From a virus: a stretch of 32,245 nt of DNA. The DNA lies in IMG/VR virus record IMGVR_UViG_3300028548_005718, positions 1-32,245 of that record; one strand, given 5' to 3'. The notes beneath the pieces were generated by a model. The model searched no databases, was not told the origin of the DNA, and saw only the letters and a program-made list of their open reading frames with translations. Every line of letters starts with the position of its first letter. The stretch's first letter is position 1. A program made the translations under genes and the position numbers. This document shows positions 23,816 through 30,870 of this stretch, one piece after another.

Positions 23816-24318
23816 CCTCTTTGCTCACTGGTCCGCTCTCCAATGTATGTGTTGGACTTCAGCTCTGCGTGTTTGTCTGCGCTGTGTTTCATTGCTGTTG
23901 TCATTCTAGTCTCGTCGTATTCTCTAAAGGCAGTTAGTAGTTTTGCGAGGTCCCAGCTCCCGTACATTTTCCCGTATTTTCCTTTAATAATGTCCTTGAA
24001 AATCACAATCAGATCGCTGACGTTTAAAGATTTGTGATCCTCCATGATGAAAGTGGCGGCTAATTGGATCTGGTCCTCGCTCATGTTGTCCTTTACGCTT
24101 ATTGATCTGTTAACCTCCATCAACCATTTGATTAAAATAGCGTGAATCTTGACCGGTGAAAAGTCCTTTGCCATGCGTCCGATACTTGGGAGCCCTTTAA
24201 TATTTAAAGCATCCTGGACCGTTGAGATGTTTGGGTTTCTTAATGAAATTCTGGGCTCCGATATTGCAACCGTGTTTGTTTTTTTTGAAACCTCATGAGT
24301 TTTTAAATATATTTTCAT
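23812..24318 (-). CDS. Replication accessory protein (DUF6633-like)
   Basis: 168 aa from ATG at 24318, four nt after the replisome organizer stop and with a GAAGG element upstream. An ATG at 24396 in frame would add 26 residues but overlap the upstream gene by 74 nt. Helical: IHAILIKWLMEVNRSIS, FIMEDHKSLNVSDLIVIFKD, IIKGKYGKMYGSWDLAKLLT. The KGKYGKxYGS motif with a following helix recalls a Bacteroidetes phage family (DUF6633-like) paired with DnaD-like organizers; perhaps a helicase-loading partner. Confidence 0.6.
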   Translation of the reverse strand: MKIYLKTHEVSKKTNTVAISEPRISLRNPNISTVQDALNIKGLPSIGRMAKDFSPVKIHAILIKWLMEVNRSISVKDNMSEDQIQLAATFIMEDHKSLNVSDLIVIFKDIIKGKYGKMYGSWDLAKLLTAFREYDETRMTTAMKHSADKHAELKSNTYIGERTSEQRG

Positions 24319-24322
24319 TTGC

Positions 24323-25012
24323 TCAGAGGCCTTCGGTGTTTGCGAGTATCCTTTCAAGGTTCGAGTAGTCTGGTTGATTGTTTTGTTGTCTTCCATTAGA
24401 GTTGTGTTTTATGAGTTCATCTTCCCAGGCTTTATTATTTAAAAATGTTTGAGGGTTTTTTCTGTATGCCTTATCTGGTGTGGATTCAATGTAAGCAGGC
24501 AGATAGTTGAGTATTTCTTCTTTTACTTTTTGAGGTAGCTTATCAAATTTTGGTTTGATCAAAGTCTTGTTTCCTGTTTTCTTATCGTACAAATCCCAAA
24601 AATCTTCAAAGCTTGGATATATTTCAACTTCAGTTTTAGTTATAGTTATAGTTTCAGTTTCAGTTTCAGTTTCCATATGTTGATCATATGTTTTAGATAT
24701 GTTTAAGACAGGTGTTTCATTATTTGTTTTTTTCTTCCTGTTGCTTCTTCTTGACTCACTATATTTTTTACGTCTGTTTACTTCTGACTCTAATCTCTCA
24801 TTGAAATAAAGACCGTTTTCATCTTGAGTAAATAGATCGAAGATGTCTTTATCATATGTTAAACATATCTTTAACATATGTTCTTTCGTTAATCTTCCCT
24901 TTTGATGGTGAAAGCATAGAAGCCGAATAAATTTTCCGACTTGGTTATCATTTAGAAAATAAGTTCCAGTCAGAAAATCAGAACTATAAAAAAGGAATGC
25001 AGGATCTTTCAT
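24323..25012 (-). CDS. Replisome organizer / DnaD-like replication protein
   Basis: 229 aa. The N-terminal winged-helix part (DPAFLFYSSDFLTGTYFLND then GKFIRLLCFHHQKGRL) is the DUF1376-like domain of phage replication initiators. Residues about 83-95 are basic (RRKKYSESRRSNRKKK). A low-complexity ETETETETITITKT tract follows. The C-terminal part (PSFEDFWDLYDKKTGNK ... RKNPQTFLNNKAWEDELI) is a DnaD-associated type. The gene itself carries two iteron arrays and an AT-rich hexamer array (24632-24706 and 24853-24885), so it likely encodes the protein that opens its own origin, as lambda O does. Confidence 0.7.
   Translation of the reverse strand: MKDPAFLFYSSDFLTGTYFLNDNQVGKFIRLLCFHHQKGRLTKEHMLKICLTYDKDIFDLFTQDENGLYFNERLESEVNRRKKYSESRRSNRKKKTNNETPVLNISKTYDQHMETETETETITITKTEVEIYPSFEDFWDLYDKKTGNKTLIKPKFDKLPQKVKEEILNYLPAYIESTPDKAYRKNPQTFLNNKAWEDELIKHNSNGRQQNNQPDYSNLERILANTEGL
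24632..24673. repeat. Seven AGTTNN hexamers, possible unwinding element
   Basis: Plus strand: AGTTTT, AGTTAT, AGTTAT, then four AGTTTC in perfect tandem (42 bp), ending exactly where the first iteron array begins (24674). AT-rich direct repeats beside iterons are a common origin layout. In protein they encode the ETETETET-ITIT-KT tract. Confidence 0.6.
24674..24706. repeat. Iteron array 1 (three 11-bp repeats)
   Basis: CATATGTTGAT, CATATGTTTTA and GATATGTTTAA follow each other with 11-bp spacing (24674, 24685, 24696). Eleven is not a multiple of three, so codon use does not explain it. Likely initiator binding sites. Confidence 0.6.
24853..24885. repeat. Iteron array 2 (three 11-bp repeats)
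   Basis: CATATGTTAAA, CATATCTTTAA and CATATGTTCTT at 24853, 24864 and 24875, again with exact 11-bp spacing. The same 8-bp core CATATGTT is absent elsewhere as far as I could find. Includes the palindrome AACATATGTT at 24873-24882. Confidence 0.6.
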
Positions 25013-25094
25013 TGTTTTTAAGTTTTAGTCATCACCCGGCATGGATACCGGGCTTTGACATTTTAGCGTGATTTCAGGGTCGACGCTTATTTGT

Positions 25095-25529
25095 TTATTT
25101 TTGGATTAGTGGGTTTTTATATAAAAGATTAAAAACATAATTAACTTGTTCTTCGTCTGCCTTAAATAGATCTTGATCCATGATTCTTTTTTTGATATTA
25201 TATTTCTGCTTACTCGTAACAAAACCCTTCACATTGTCGAGGTCACAGCTCACATTTTTAAAGTCTTCTTGGTATGCTTTATCGTAGATCATAAACTCTA
25301 AAAATCTTTTATGTGTGTTTATTAAAGTTGCATGATGTAAATCCATATAAATAGACAACTGATAAAAAGAATAATTATAATTTTCATTAACATACCCTAG
25401 AAAAAATTGTCTCGCAGTTACGTAATCTTTAAACCTGGGTTTGTCAAATATTTTAATATTATATTTTTTATTTAAAGCTCTTTTGATTGGACCTAATATT
25501 TCCGAAATTTCTTTTTGTATTTTAGTCAT
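25095..25529 (-). CDS. DnaA domain IV-like DNA-binding protein
   Basis: 144 aa without any AAA+ domain. Residues about 37-80 follow the DnaA domain IV signature: VTARQFFLGYVNENYNYSFY (compare AR-x-x-x-Y-L) and LHHATLINTHKRF (compare H-T-T-V-x-x-A). This is the part of DnaA that reads DnaA boxes. An orphan copy next to an iteron-bearing organizer gene suggests a phage origin-binding protein or a decoy for host DnaA. The N-terminal helix (KEISEILGPIKRALNKKY) may dimerise. Not verified by search. Confidence 0.65.
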   Translation of the reverse strand: MTKIQKEISEILGPIKRALNKKYNIKIFDKPRFKDYVTARQFFLGYVNENYNYSFYQLSIYMDLHHATLINTHKRFLEFMIYDKAYQEDFKNVSCDLDNVKGFVTSKQKYNIKKRIMDQDLFKADEEQVNYVFNLLYKNPLIQK

Positions 25530-25582
25530 AGAGTTTTAAAATGGGGCCACACAAAGCCATTTGATCAGACCCCCGGTTTAAA

Positions 25583-26179
25583 TTATTTTTTAGATTTTGT
25601 TATCTGGATAGATGCCGCTGAGTACTTAATTGTTGGTGCAACTAAAAGCTGTGAGTTGTTATCCAAAAAGACTTGAACCTTTTTCCCGTTCGGCATTAAA
25701 TGAACATCCGAGTAAGCACCATTATCAACGGAATCCCTTCCGATCGAATACATTTTCTTTTTATCCTTCAGCTCTTGAGTAAGCCTCACAATTTCCTCAC
25801 AATCAGAATAATCATAGCTTTTGCGTCCGTCTATGTTTCTAATCTCAAAGCCCTGGAAGTTGAAAGTTTTTCCGTGCTTGTTAGATTCATCCATTGCCAG
25901 TTCCTTAATATTGTTTTTAAATCGGCCAATTGCCTTCTCCAGTTGATTAATAATAATAATAGAAGTAATCGGACACAATTCACCTTCCATAACATTCTCT
26001 TCAGCTACCTCAATAGCCATTTCGTTTTTGGATAGCCATGACCTTAAATTCATAGCTTTATCGACTGCGTTTTCTTTTTCTTGTTCCATGTACATTTCGT
26101 TTTCTAATTGTTGGAAAATCACTTCTTGCTGGTCTGCGTGCGTTGCTTCATAAGGATAAAGCTCTCTGACCCGTCCCAT
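25583..26179 (-). CDS. Recombination-associated conserved phage protein (198 aa)
   Basis: 198 aa. A coiled-coil N-terminal half (QQLENEMYMEQEKENAVDKA) leads into NVMEGELCPITSIIIINQLE, an amphipathic helix, then FNFQGFEIRNIDGRKSYDYS, which is a helix-then-wing pattern seen in proteins beside phage annealing genes. It overlaps the upstream annealing gene (TAATG). Possibly a Gam-like or annealing partner protein; I cannot decide. Confidence 0.55.
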   Translation of the reverse strand: MGRVRELYPYEATHADQQEVIFQQLENEMYMEQEKENAVDKAMNLRSWLSKNEMAIEVAEENVMEGELCPITSIIIINQLEKAIGRFKNNIKELAMDESNKHGKTFNFQGFEIRNIDGRKSYDYSDCEEIVRLTQELKDKKKMYSIGRDSVDNGAYSDVHLMPNGKKVQVFLDNNSQLLVAPTIKYSAASIQITKSKK

Positions 26180-26718
26180 TATGATACTTTTTTAATGGTC
26201 CATAGCTTGGCCAGTTGATCAACTTGTTCATTGCTAAGTCTATAATGATCTTGAGCAAATCCTATAAACGTTGTCCACTCTGGATATTTATCTTTCCAGT
26301 CGTCGAGTCTTTCAAGGATAGAATTAAAACCTGCATCAATAGATTTTGTTTGCGCCTGGGCTTTATGGATTTCATCACCTGAAGCGGTTCCGTGTTGTAT
26401 TCCAATGCCGGCCGCCGTGAATGCTTTACCTAAAGCTGAAGTGTAAGCGTTTTCAAGTGCCGAGGATTTGTTGATGAATCCGTCTCCGATAACCTCTTGA
26501 GCGATGCCATCGTATGAATTGTATTTATCGCTTGACTCATCAAATCTTATTTTGAGTTTAATGTGAACGGTCCAGGTTTTAATCTCTGCGTAATACTGTA
26601 CCTTTTTAATCTTCACATCGTAGTCAAAATTTGATGCGCAGTGTGAGATTCTTTTATCAACCATGACATAGGGTTTGCCTGAGATGGTGACAGTGTCTAA
26701 GTTTAATAATCTTTTCAT
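26179..26718 (-). CDS. Rad52-like single-strand annealing protein
   Basis: 179 aa. VTISGKPYVMVDKRI and a strand region are followed by the motif INKSSALENAYTSALGKAFT then AAGIGI (residues about 82-106). This matches the N-x-T-S-x-x-E-x-A-x-T-S-A-x-G-R-A-x-x-x-G box of ERF/Rad52-type annealing proteins. It would pair complementary strands in recombination-dependent replication. The C-terminal part (SILERLDDWKDKYPEWTTF) is a separate helical tail. It lies early in the operon, typical for such genes. Confidence 0.7.
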   Translation of the reverse strand: MKRLLNLDTVTISGKPYVMVDKRISHCASNFDYDVKIKKVQYYAEIKTWTVHIKLKIRFDESSDKYNSYDGIAQEVIGDGFINKSSALENAYTSALGKAFTAAGIGIQHGTASGDEIHKAQAQTKSIDAGFNSILERLDDWKDKYPEWTTFIGFAQDHYRLSNEQVDQLAKLWTIKKVS

Positions 26719-26733
26719 TGTGTTTTGTTTTTT

Positions 26734-27024
26734 TTAAAGGATGCCGTTCAATCGATCCAATTCAGATTGTGGGATGTAGTTGCGTCCTCCCAAAGACGTT
26801 GTGTTAATTTCTTCATTCCTAATTAGCTTGTGCATTGTGGTAGTGCTCAAGCCTAGTATTTTTGTGGCTTGGCTAATTTTATATAGTTTCCTATTGCTAT
26901 TGATGACCCTATTTTGTTTTTCAATAGAATTTATTAACCTATCGAATTTTCTTTCGAGTTCAGATAATGGAGTCATTCCGTAATGTTCTTCCAACTCCCT
27001 AATTTTGACGGTATTATTGTTCAT
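26734..27024 (-). CDS. HTH regulator, excisionase/MerR-like fold
   Basis: 96 aa. A coiled-coil N-terminal half (LERKFDRLINSIEKQNRVIN) precedes the winged HTH KLYKISQATKILGLSTTTMH then KLIRNEEINTT and GGRNYIPQSELDRL, the helix-turn-helix-17 (excisionase family) plan. It is the first gene after the leftward early promoter, where lambda has cro and where excisionases are also found. It may be a directionality factor for the integrase or a Cro-like control protein. Confidence 0.65.
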   Translation of the reverse strand: MNNNTVKIRELEEHYGMTPLSELERKFDRLINSIEKQNRVINSNRKLYKISQATKILGLSTTTMHKLIRNEEINTTSLGGRNYIPQSELDRLNGIL

Positions 27025-27062
27025 ATATTTATAATTATGCTTATATTTAACTAATTAAATCC

Positions 27063-27097
27063 CTGAATAATATTCAAATTTATACATTTAAATTCAG
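27063..27097. promoter_or_regulatory. Operator-like inverted repeats in the switch
   Basis: TGAATA-A-TATTCA at 27064-27076 is a perfect 6-bp inverted repeat with 1 base between. CTGAAT (27063-27068) is also matched by ATTCAG at 27092-27097. Both overlap the leftward promoter, as expected for repressor sites. Confidence 0.5.
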
Positions 27098-27104
27098 TTT
27101 ACAA
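27075..27104 (-). promoter_or_regulatory. Leftward early promoter (Bacteroidetes type)
   Basis: On the minus strand TTG (27104-27102), 19 nt, then TAAATTTG (27082-27075) match the Bacteroidetes sigma consensus TTG-N19-21-TAnnTTTG exactly. Transcription would begin near 27068, giving a leader of about 45 nt before ATG at 27024. Confidence 0.68.
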
Positions 27105-27213
27105 CATAAATATGCATATAAACGCAATTATTTAATGTAAACCTATGATTAGTACAGCTTTAGGTATTTAAAAATAATGCCTTAATCTGAAGTAAAATGA
27201 ATAAAAAATACAA

Positions 27214-27900
27214 ATGACTACTCCGAACGAAAGATTTTTAGAGCTTTTTAAGAATTTAAACTTATCGATTCCAGAATTTGCAAAAGAATGCGGAATGGAT
27301 TCAAAGGTTAGAACCATTTATAAAATAATTAAAGACAGCCACAAGCCTTCAATTGCAATAATAAGGGAGGTTAGTTTAATTTTTCCAGAGTTTTCTATTG
27401 AATACATACTTTACGGAAACAACAAAAAAGATCATAAAGCAGCACAAATTCAGCAAAAAAATGTCTTGTTTAATGCAAGTTTGACACAACATAACACTAA
27501 CTTTGAAGAGAAGGAACAAAATATGATCAACGGTTTTATTAAGCTAGAGCATGAACTAGTAAGAACATCAAACGCATTGCAGACCACTTTATTGAATTGT
27601 ACAAATCAAATTCAAGAAATGGTTATTCAAAACGCAAAAACAAAAAATGACTTTGAAACTCACCTCGTAGAAGTAAATAAACAGATTGGAGCTCTTGCAA
27701 CCTCACATTTGAAGCTGTCTAATCAGATCATAAAAGTAGAGGCAAAGATTCAAGAAATGCACCACGACAATACAATGGTCGCAATTCAGGCAAAAGAATA
27801 CATCGAAGAGTCGCAAGCATCACATAAAAGAAACCACGCTTTTCAACAGCAAATAATTCCGGATCTCGGAGAGTTTAGAAAGACTAAGAAAAAATCTTGA
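27214..27900 (+). CDS. Lysogeny repressor candidate: HTH plus long coiled coil
   Basis: 228 aa, one of few plus-strand genes. The N-terminal XRE-like HTH (about 5-65) is FLELFKNLNLSIPEFAKECG then VRTIYKIIKDSHKPSIAIIR and FPEFSIEYILYG. Residues about 80-210 are a long coiled coil (LVRTSNALQTTLLNCTNQIQ, KLSNQIIKVEAKIQEM). There is no S24/LexA-type self-cleavage domain, so RecA-driven cleavage is unlikely. It is divergent from the early operon, which supports a repressor role. Its last 17 bases overlap the end of the integrase gene on the other strand. Confidence 0.65.
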   Translation: MTTPNERFLELFKNLNLSIPEFAKECGMDSKVRTIYKIIKDSHKPSIAIIREVSLIFPEFSIEYILYGNNKKDHKAAQIQQKNVLFNASLTQHNTNFEEKEQNMINGFIKLEHELVRTSNALQTTLLNCTNQIQEMVIQNAKTKNDFETHLVEVNKQIGALATSHLKLSNQIIKVEAKIQEMHHDNTMVAIQAKEYIEESQASHKRNHAFQQQIIPDLGEFRKTKKKS

Positions 27901-29083
27901 ACGCTGACGCTGTAATTGATTCCTTATTAATTTTCTTATATTTATTTAATGTCTTCGGATCTCTGATCCCTGTGATCGACATTATTATGTGATCTGGCAT
28001 TGATTTTTCTGCCGCTATAGTTATAAACGTTCTCCTTGCTGTGTGAGATCCTACCATTTGCCAGCGTTGTTTTATTACAACCTCTTTTTTTGCACCATAA
28101 TAGACCGTGTTTTTTATTTCTTCAGTAAAGCCAGCCATCTTACAAATCTTTTGAATGTTTTTATTAAATTTCTGACTTCTAATACTGTTTAAATTCCAAT
28201 CATATTTGTCCAGTAATGTTTTAAGTTTTGGATGTAATGGAATAAAAGAATGGGTTTCCGTTTTTTCTGCTCTCTTAATTATCATGTCGCCCTGTACATC
28301 TGATTTTTCAAAGACTGAGTAATCCGAATAACGTTGCCCCGAATAACAACCAATCAAAAACAGATCCCTGTGTTTTTCTAGCCTTTCATCGAGTTCAAGT
28401 CCCGTTAAGGTGTCAAGGTCCAACTCTGTTAAGGCAATGTCATCAGTCTCAAAAGGTGAGATTTTAATATCTTTAAAAGCCAAGGGAACTTTTACACCTT
28501 TTTTGATGCACCAATTTAAAAACGTTTTGAAAAATCCGAAATTTCTATAAAGTGTATTATCATTTAGTTTGTATTTGCTTCTTAAAAAGACAATAAATTC
28601 CGTTAAAGTATCATTATTTAAATCCGTTAATAATATTTGTTTACCCTTTTCGAATTTTTCGAATTTATCAAATATTCTTGTATAGCTTTTAATCGAATTC
28701 CATTCTATCTCACCAACATTCAAAAGCTCGTCAATGTAAAGATTGGTATAATAATCAACAGATAGATCAACTGGGGCCTTTTCTTCAACATGAAAATATT
28801 CGTTGAGTTGTTTTTTAAGGATAGAAGCCGTCAAAGATTTGCCGTAAAAATCCTTTATTTGTTGGACCTGGTATTCGTATTCTCTTAAAGCCAGAGTTAA
28901 ATCCCTGTTTCTGTCACCTTCTTTTCCTCGCATTACTCGAGGGAAACATTTTTTTTTGTCCCAATTCTTTGGATTTATATTTCGCCCTGTATTGTATTTA
29001 AATCTAGAGGTTTCGCCTGGGATATAAACCTCAAGTCTAATTTGTGCGTTCTCTCTTTTAGGGTGGTCCAATCTAAATGCCAT
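27884..29083 (-). CDS. int: Tyrosine integrase
   Basis: 399 aa. An arm-binding N-terminal domain (about 1-80), SAM-like core-binding domain (about 105-205) and catalytic domain. Catalytic residues: Arg251 in GCYSGQRYSD, Lys274 in RAEKTETHSF, His347-x-x-Arg350 in GSHTARRTF, and Tyr382 in TLNKYKK. The usual second His/Trp in the TGH motif is replaced (TGIRD, Ile373). It should recombine attP with a host site. Its start lies 3 nt from the first of the arm-type repeats, so Int may shade its own promoter. It converges with the repressor. Confidence 0.9.
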   Translation of the reverse strand: MAFRLDHPKRENAQIRLEVYIPGETSRFKYNTGRNINPKNWDKKKCFPRVMRGKEGDRNRDLTLALREYEYQVQQIKDFYGKSLTASILKKQLNEYFHVEEKAPVDLSVDYYTNLYIDELLNVGEIEWNSIKSYTRIFDKFEKFEKGKQILLTDLNNDTLTEFIVFLRSKYKLNDNTLYRNFGFFKTFLNWCIKKGVKVPLAFKDIKISPFETDDIALTELDLDTLTGLELDERLEKHRDLFLIGCYSGQRYSDYSVFEKSDVQGDMIIKRAEKTETHSFIPLHPKLKTLLDKYDWNLNSIRSQKFNKNIQKICKMAGFTEEIKNTVYYGAKKEVVIKQRWQMVGSHTARRTFITIAAEKSMPDHIIMSITGIRDPKTLNKYKKINKESITASAFKIFS

Positions 29084-29085
29084 GC

Positions 29086-29109
29086 GTGGGTCGATATGTG
29101 GGTCGAAAA
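29086..29109. repeat. attP arm-type repeats, left pair
   Basis: GTGGGTCGATAT and GTGGGTCGAAAA in direct tandem with 12-bp spacing, just upstream of the integrase ATG. The same pair recurs at 29271-29294. Candidate arm-type integrase sites. Confidence 0.55.
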
Positions 29110-29227
29110 TATAGCGTAAATATACATTTATTCGAATACTTACATTATATTAGCCCTCAAAATATCAATAAACACCTATATACGGTCATAAAGCACGAGA
29201 GCCTTCCTCTCTGCACCAATAAACCTT

Positions 29228-29250
29228 AACTAGTTATATGCTAACAAGTT
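29228..29250. other. Candidate attP core site
   Basis: AACTAGTTA-TATGC-TAACAAGTT: 9-bp inverted arms with one mismatch around a 5-bp centre, flanked by the two 12-bp-spaced repeat pairs. The layout fits a tyrosine recombinase core. A wider hairpin (AACCTTAACT/AGTTAGGGTT) with a T-rich plus-strand tail could instead be a terminator. A second core candidate is CTCTCTGCACCA near 29207-29218, which resembles a tRNA 3' end. Confidence 0.45.
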
Positions 29251-29270
29251 AGGGTTTTTATATTTTTAAT

Positions 29271-29294
29271 GTGGGTCGGTATGTGGGTCTAATG
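29271..29294. repeat. attP arm-type repeats, right pair
   Basis: GTGGGTCGGTAT and GTGGGTCTAATG, same orientation and 12-bp spacing as the left pair. The core candidate ends 20 bp to the left. The rest of 29084-29350 is AT-rich with no gene that I can support. Confidence 0.55.
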
Positions 29295-29350
29295 TTAAAA
29301 GTTAGCTGAATACTCCCCATTTAAAAAGGTATAGTGTTTTATAAATATAA

Positions 29351-30418
29351 TCAAAAAATATGACTGATCCGAGCGATCTGTCCATGAGTTGGGTGATGTA
29401 AGAATCCCTCGATCGCTTTTATGCTTCGATAACCGTTTCTATCATGCCAGGAATCCGTTCCAGAAGCCGAGCGAATAGATTCAATGTTTACCTTTCCGAT
29501 GTCCTTAGATGTCTTGTGATGGACGTGGTGAGTGTATATGTGTCGATGCTTTGTTCTAGCCCAGTCCTCGGTTGACTCTTCGGCCATTAATAAAGGGAGA
29601 TCGTTTTGCTTTGCTCCGTCTCCATGAGTTGCTCCAATGAGGTTGTCGTGATATCGGAAATACTTTCGGTGTGCAATTGAACAGTCGAAAGTTATATTCT
29701 CATTTTTATGAAACCAGGTCTTGATCACGTCGGCCAAAAAGAATCCTGAAGCGTAATCGTGATTTGAAGGGCAAAAAAGAAAATGTACATCTGCGACAGT
29801 GAGCAGTTTCTCAATGGCCTGGATCATTACATCCTTTGCACTGAGAAAGTTTTCGTACCACATCCCGTCAGTGTCTTGAGGGGTTCCTGATGTAGTCTGC
29901 CGCTTGGGCGTGTCTGTGTGAAGGATGTCATTCCCTCCAATAAAAAGAATCTTATCAATATTAAAAGAAGCTGTTTTGTCGAGTATCCCCTGGACCCCTT
30001 CGATAACTCTAGCCGATGCGATCTCAACATTGTATGCGTCCCCGGTTTCGTATGCCGTGGCTAGTTTACCGAAATGAATATCTGCCGGATCTACAACTAA
30101 CAAATGAGGCTCTTTTGATTGGGTCCTTTCAATCTTTGGATATACTGGAGCAGCCTCAAGCATTTCATTTTTTAAGTCTTCAAATATTTCTTGATAAGAT
30201 TTGCCATTGTTTTTGACAAACATTGAAATGTGTTTTGACTTATGCCAGTAGTGTTTAATATCCTTTACCGGAATACCTAGCCGATCTGATTCCTCCTGGA
30301 GGACTTTGTGGTCGTCTCCAAATAAAACGCCAAGATCTTTCTCGGTGAGCTGTTTTATTTTTTTGCGGTACTTATTGAAATATAATGGCAATCTGTAAAC
30401 TTTTGAATTTTTCTGCAT
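29351..30418 (-). CDS. Calcineurin-like metallophosphoesterase
   Basis: 355 aa. Metal-binding motifs in order: PADIHFGK (Asp113, His115), GGNDIL (161-166), PSNHDY (Asn219, His220, Asp221), THGDG (His265) and YTHHVHHK (His298/His300). This is the full dinuclear set, so it is probably active on a phosphate ester or nucleic acid. The N-terminal about 100 residues are helical with a possible HTH-like region (VLQEESDRLGIPVKDIKHYW). Related genes are common in phages, but the substrate is unknown. It ends the lysis-side operon near attP. Confidence 0.75.
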   Translation of the reverse strand: MQKNSKVYRLPLYFNKYRKKIKQLTEKDLGVLFGDDHKVLQEESDRLGIPVKDIKHYWHKSKHISMFVKNNGKSYQEIFEDLKNEMLEAAPVYPKIERTQSKEPHLLVVDPADIHFGKLATAYETGDAYNVEIASARVIEGVQGILDKTASFNIDKILFIGGNDILHTDTPKRQTTSGTPQDTDGMWYENFLSAKDVMIQAIEKLLTVADVHFLFCPSNHDYASGFFLADVIKTWFHKNENITFDCSIAHRKYFRYHDNLIGATHGDGAKQNDLPLLMAEESTEDWARTKHRHIYTHHVHHKTSKDIGKVNIESIRSASGTDSWHDRNGYRSIKAIEGFLHHPTHGQIARISHIF

Positions 30419-30420
30419 GT

Positions 30421-30831
30421 CTATTTGTTTAATTTAAACCCTGTTTTGTCAACTGTTCTCGCTCCGAAATATCCACAGAGGACCCAAGTCACTAGGTCGG
30501 AAGTGTCAGAAGTATCAAGACCCATAAACCAGCCGACAATATAAGCGGAGGTAAGGGCCAACAAAACCATTGGCCTGATATTGCGGGCTAAAAATGATTG
30601 GCTTTTTGAGTCGGCAACCCATCGCTTTGTGATGCCGTCAAATTCGTGAATCTCTTGATCTAGTTTTTTGAGTGCGATTTCTTTGTCTTTGTCTGACATA
30701 TCAGATCCACCGATCAAAGCTTTTACAACACTACCGACAGGCGTGTCTCCAGCTATAGAGCTGACAATGTTTGGAATTTTTTCAAGTAGAAATTTTCCTA
30801 CGTTAGTTTGACTGAATTTTTTTTTGCTCAT
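30421..30831 (-). CDS. Holin candidate (3TM, GTA-type)
   Basis: 136 aa. The amphipathic centre with TKRWVADSKSQSFLARNIRP, then a hydrophobic segment (PMVLLALTSAYIVGWFMGL) and a second one (VTWVLCGYFGARTVDK). I associate R-W-x-x-D-x-x-S-x-S-x-L-A/S-x-N-I-R-P with the GTA_holin_3TM family. It would open the inner membrane to time lysis. It is 39 nt from the endolysin stop and 2 nt before the phosphoesterase start. Confidence 0.72.
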   Translation of the reverse strand: MSKKKFSQTNVGKFLLEKIPNIVSSIAGDTPVGSVVKALIGGSDMSDKDKEIALKKLDQEIHEFDGITKRWVADSKSQSFLARNIRPMVLLALTSAYIVGWFMGLDTSDTSDLVTWVLCGYFGARTVDKTGFKLNK

Positions 30832-30870
30832 TATCTTTTTTTAGATTAATAAGCGGCGACCCTGCAATCA

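Noticed and set aside
25035-25052. CCCGG ... CCGGG hairpin between the DnaA-like gene and the replisome organizer
   Set aside because: Only five base pairs with an eight-base loop and no T tract; too weak to call a terminator or regulator.
29193-29218. tRNA-like fragment (GAGAG-ccttc-CTCTC then TGCACCA)
   Set aside because: No anticodon or T arm with TTCGA; it can be an attP identity block from a tRNA 3' end but not a tRNA gene.
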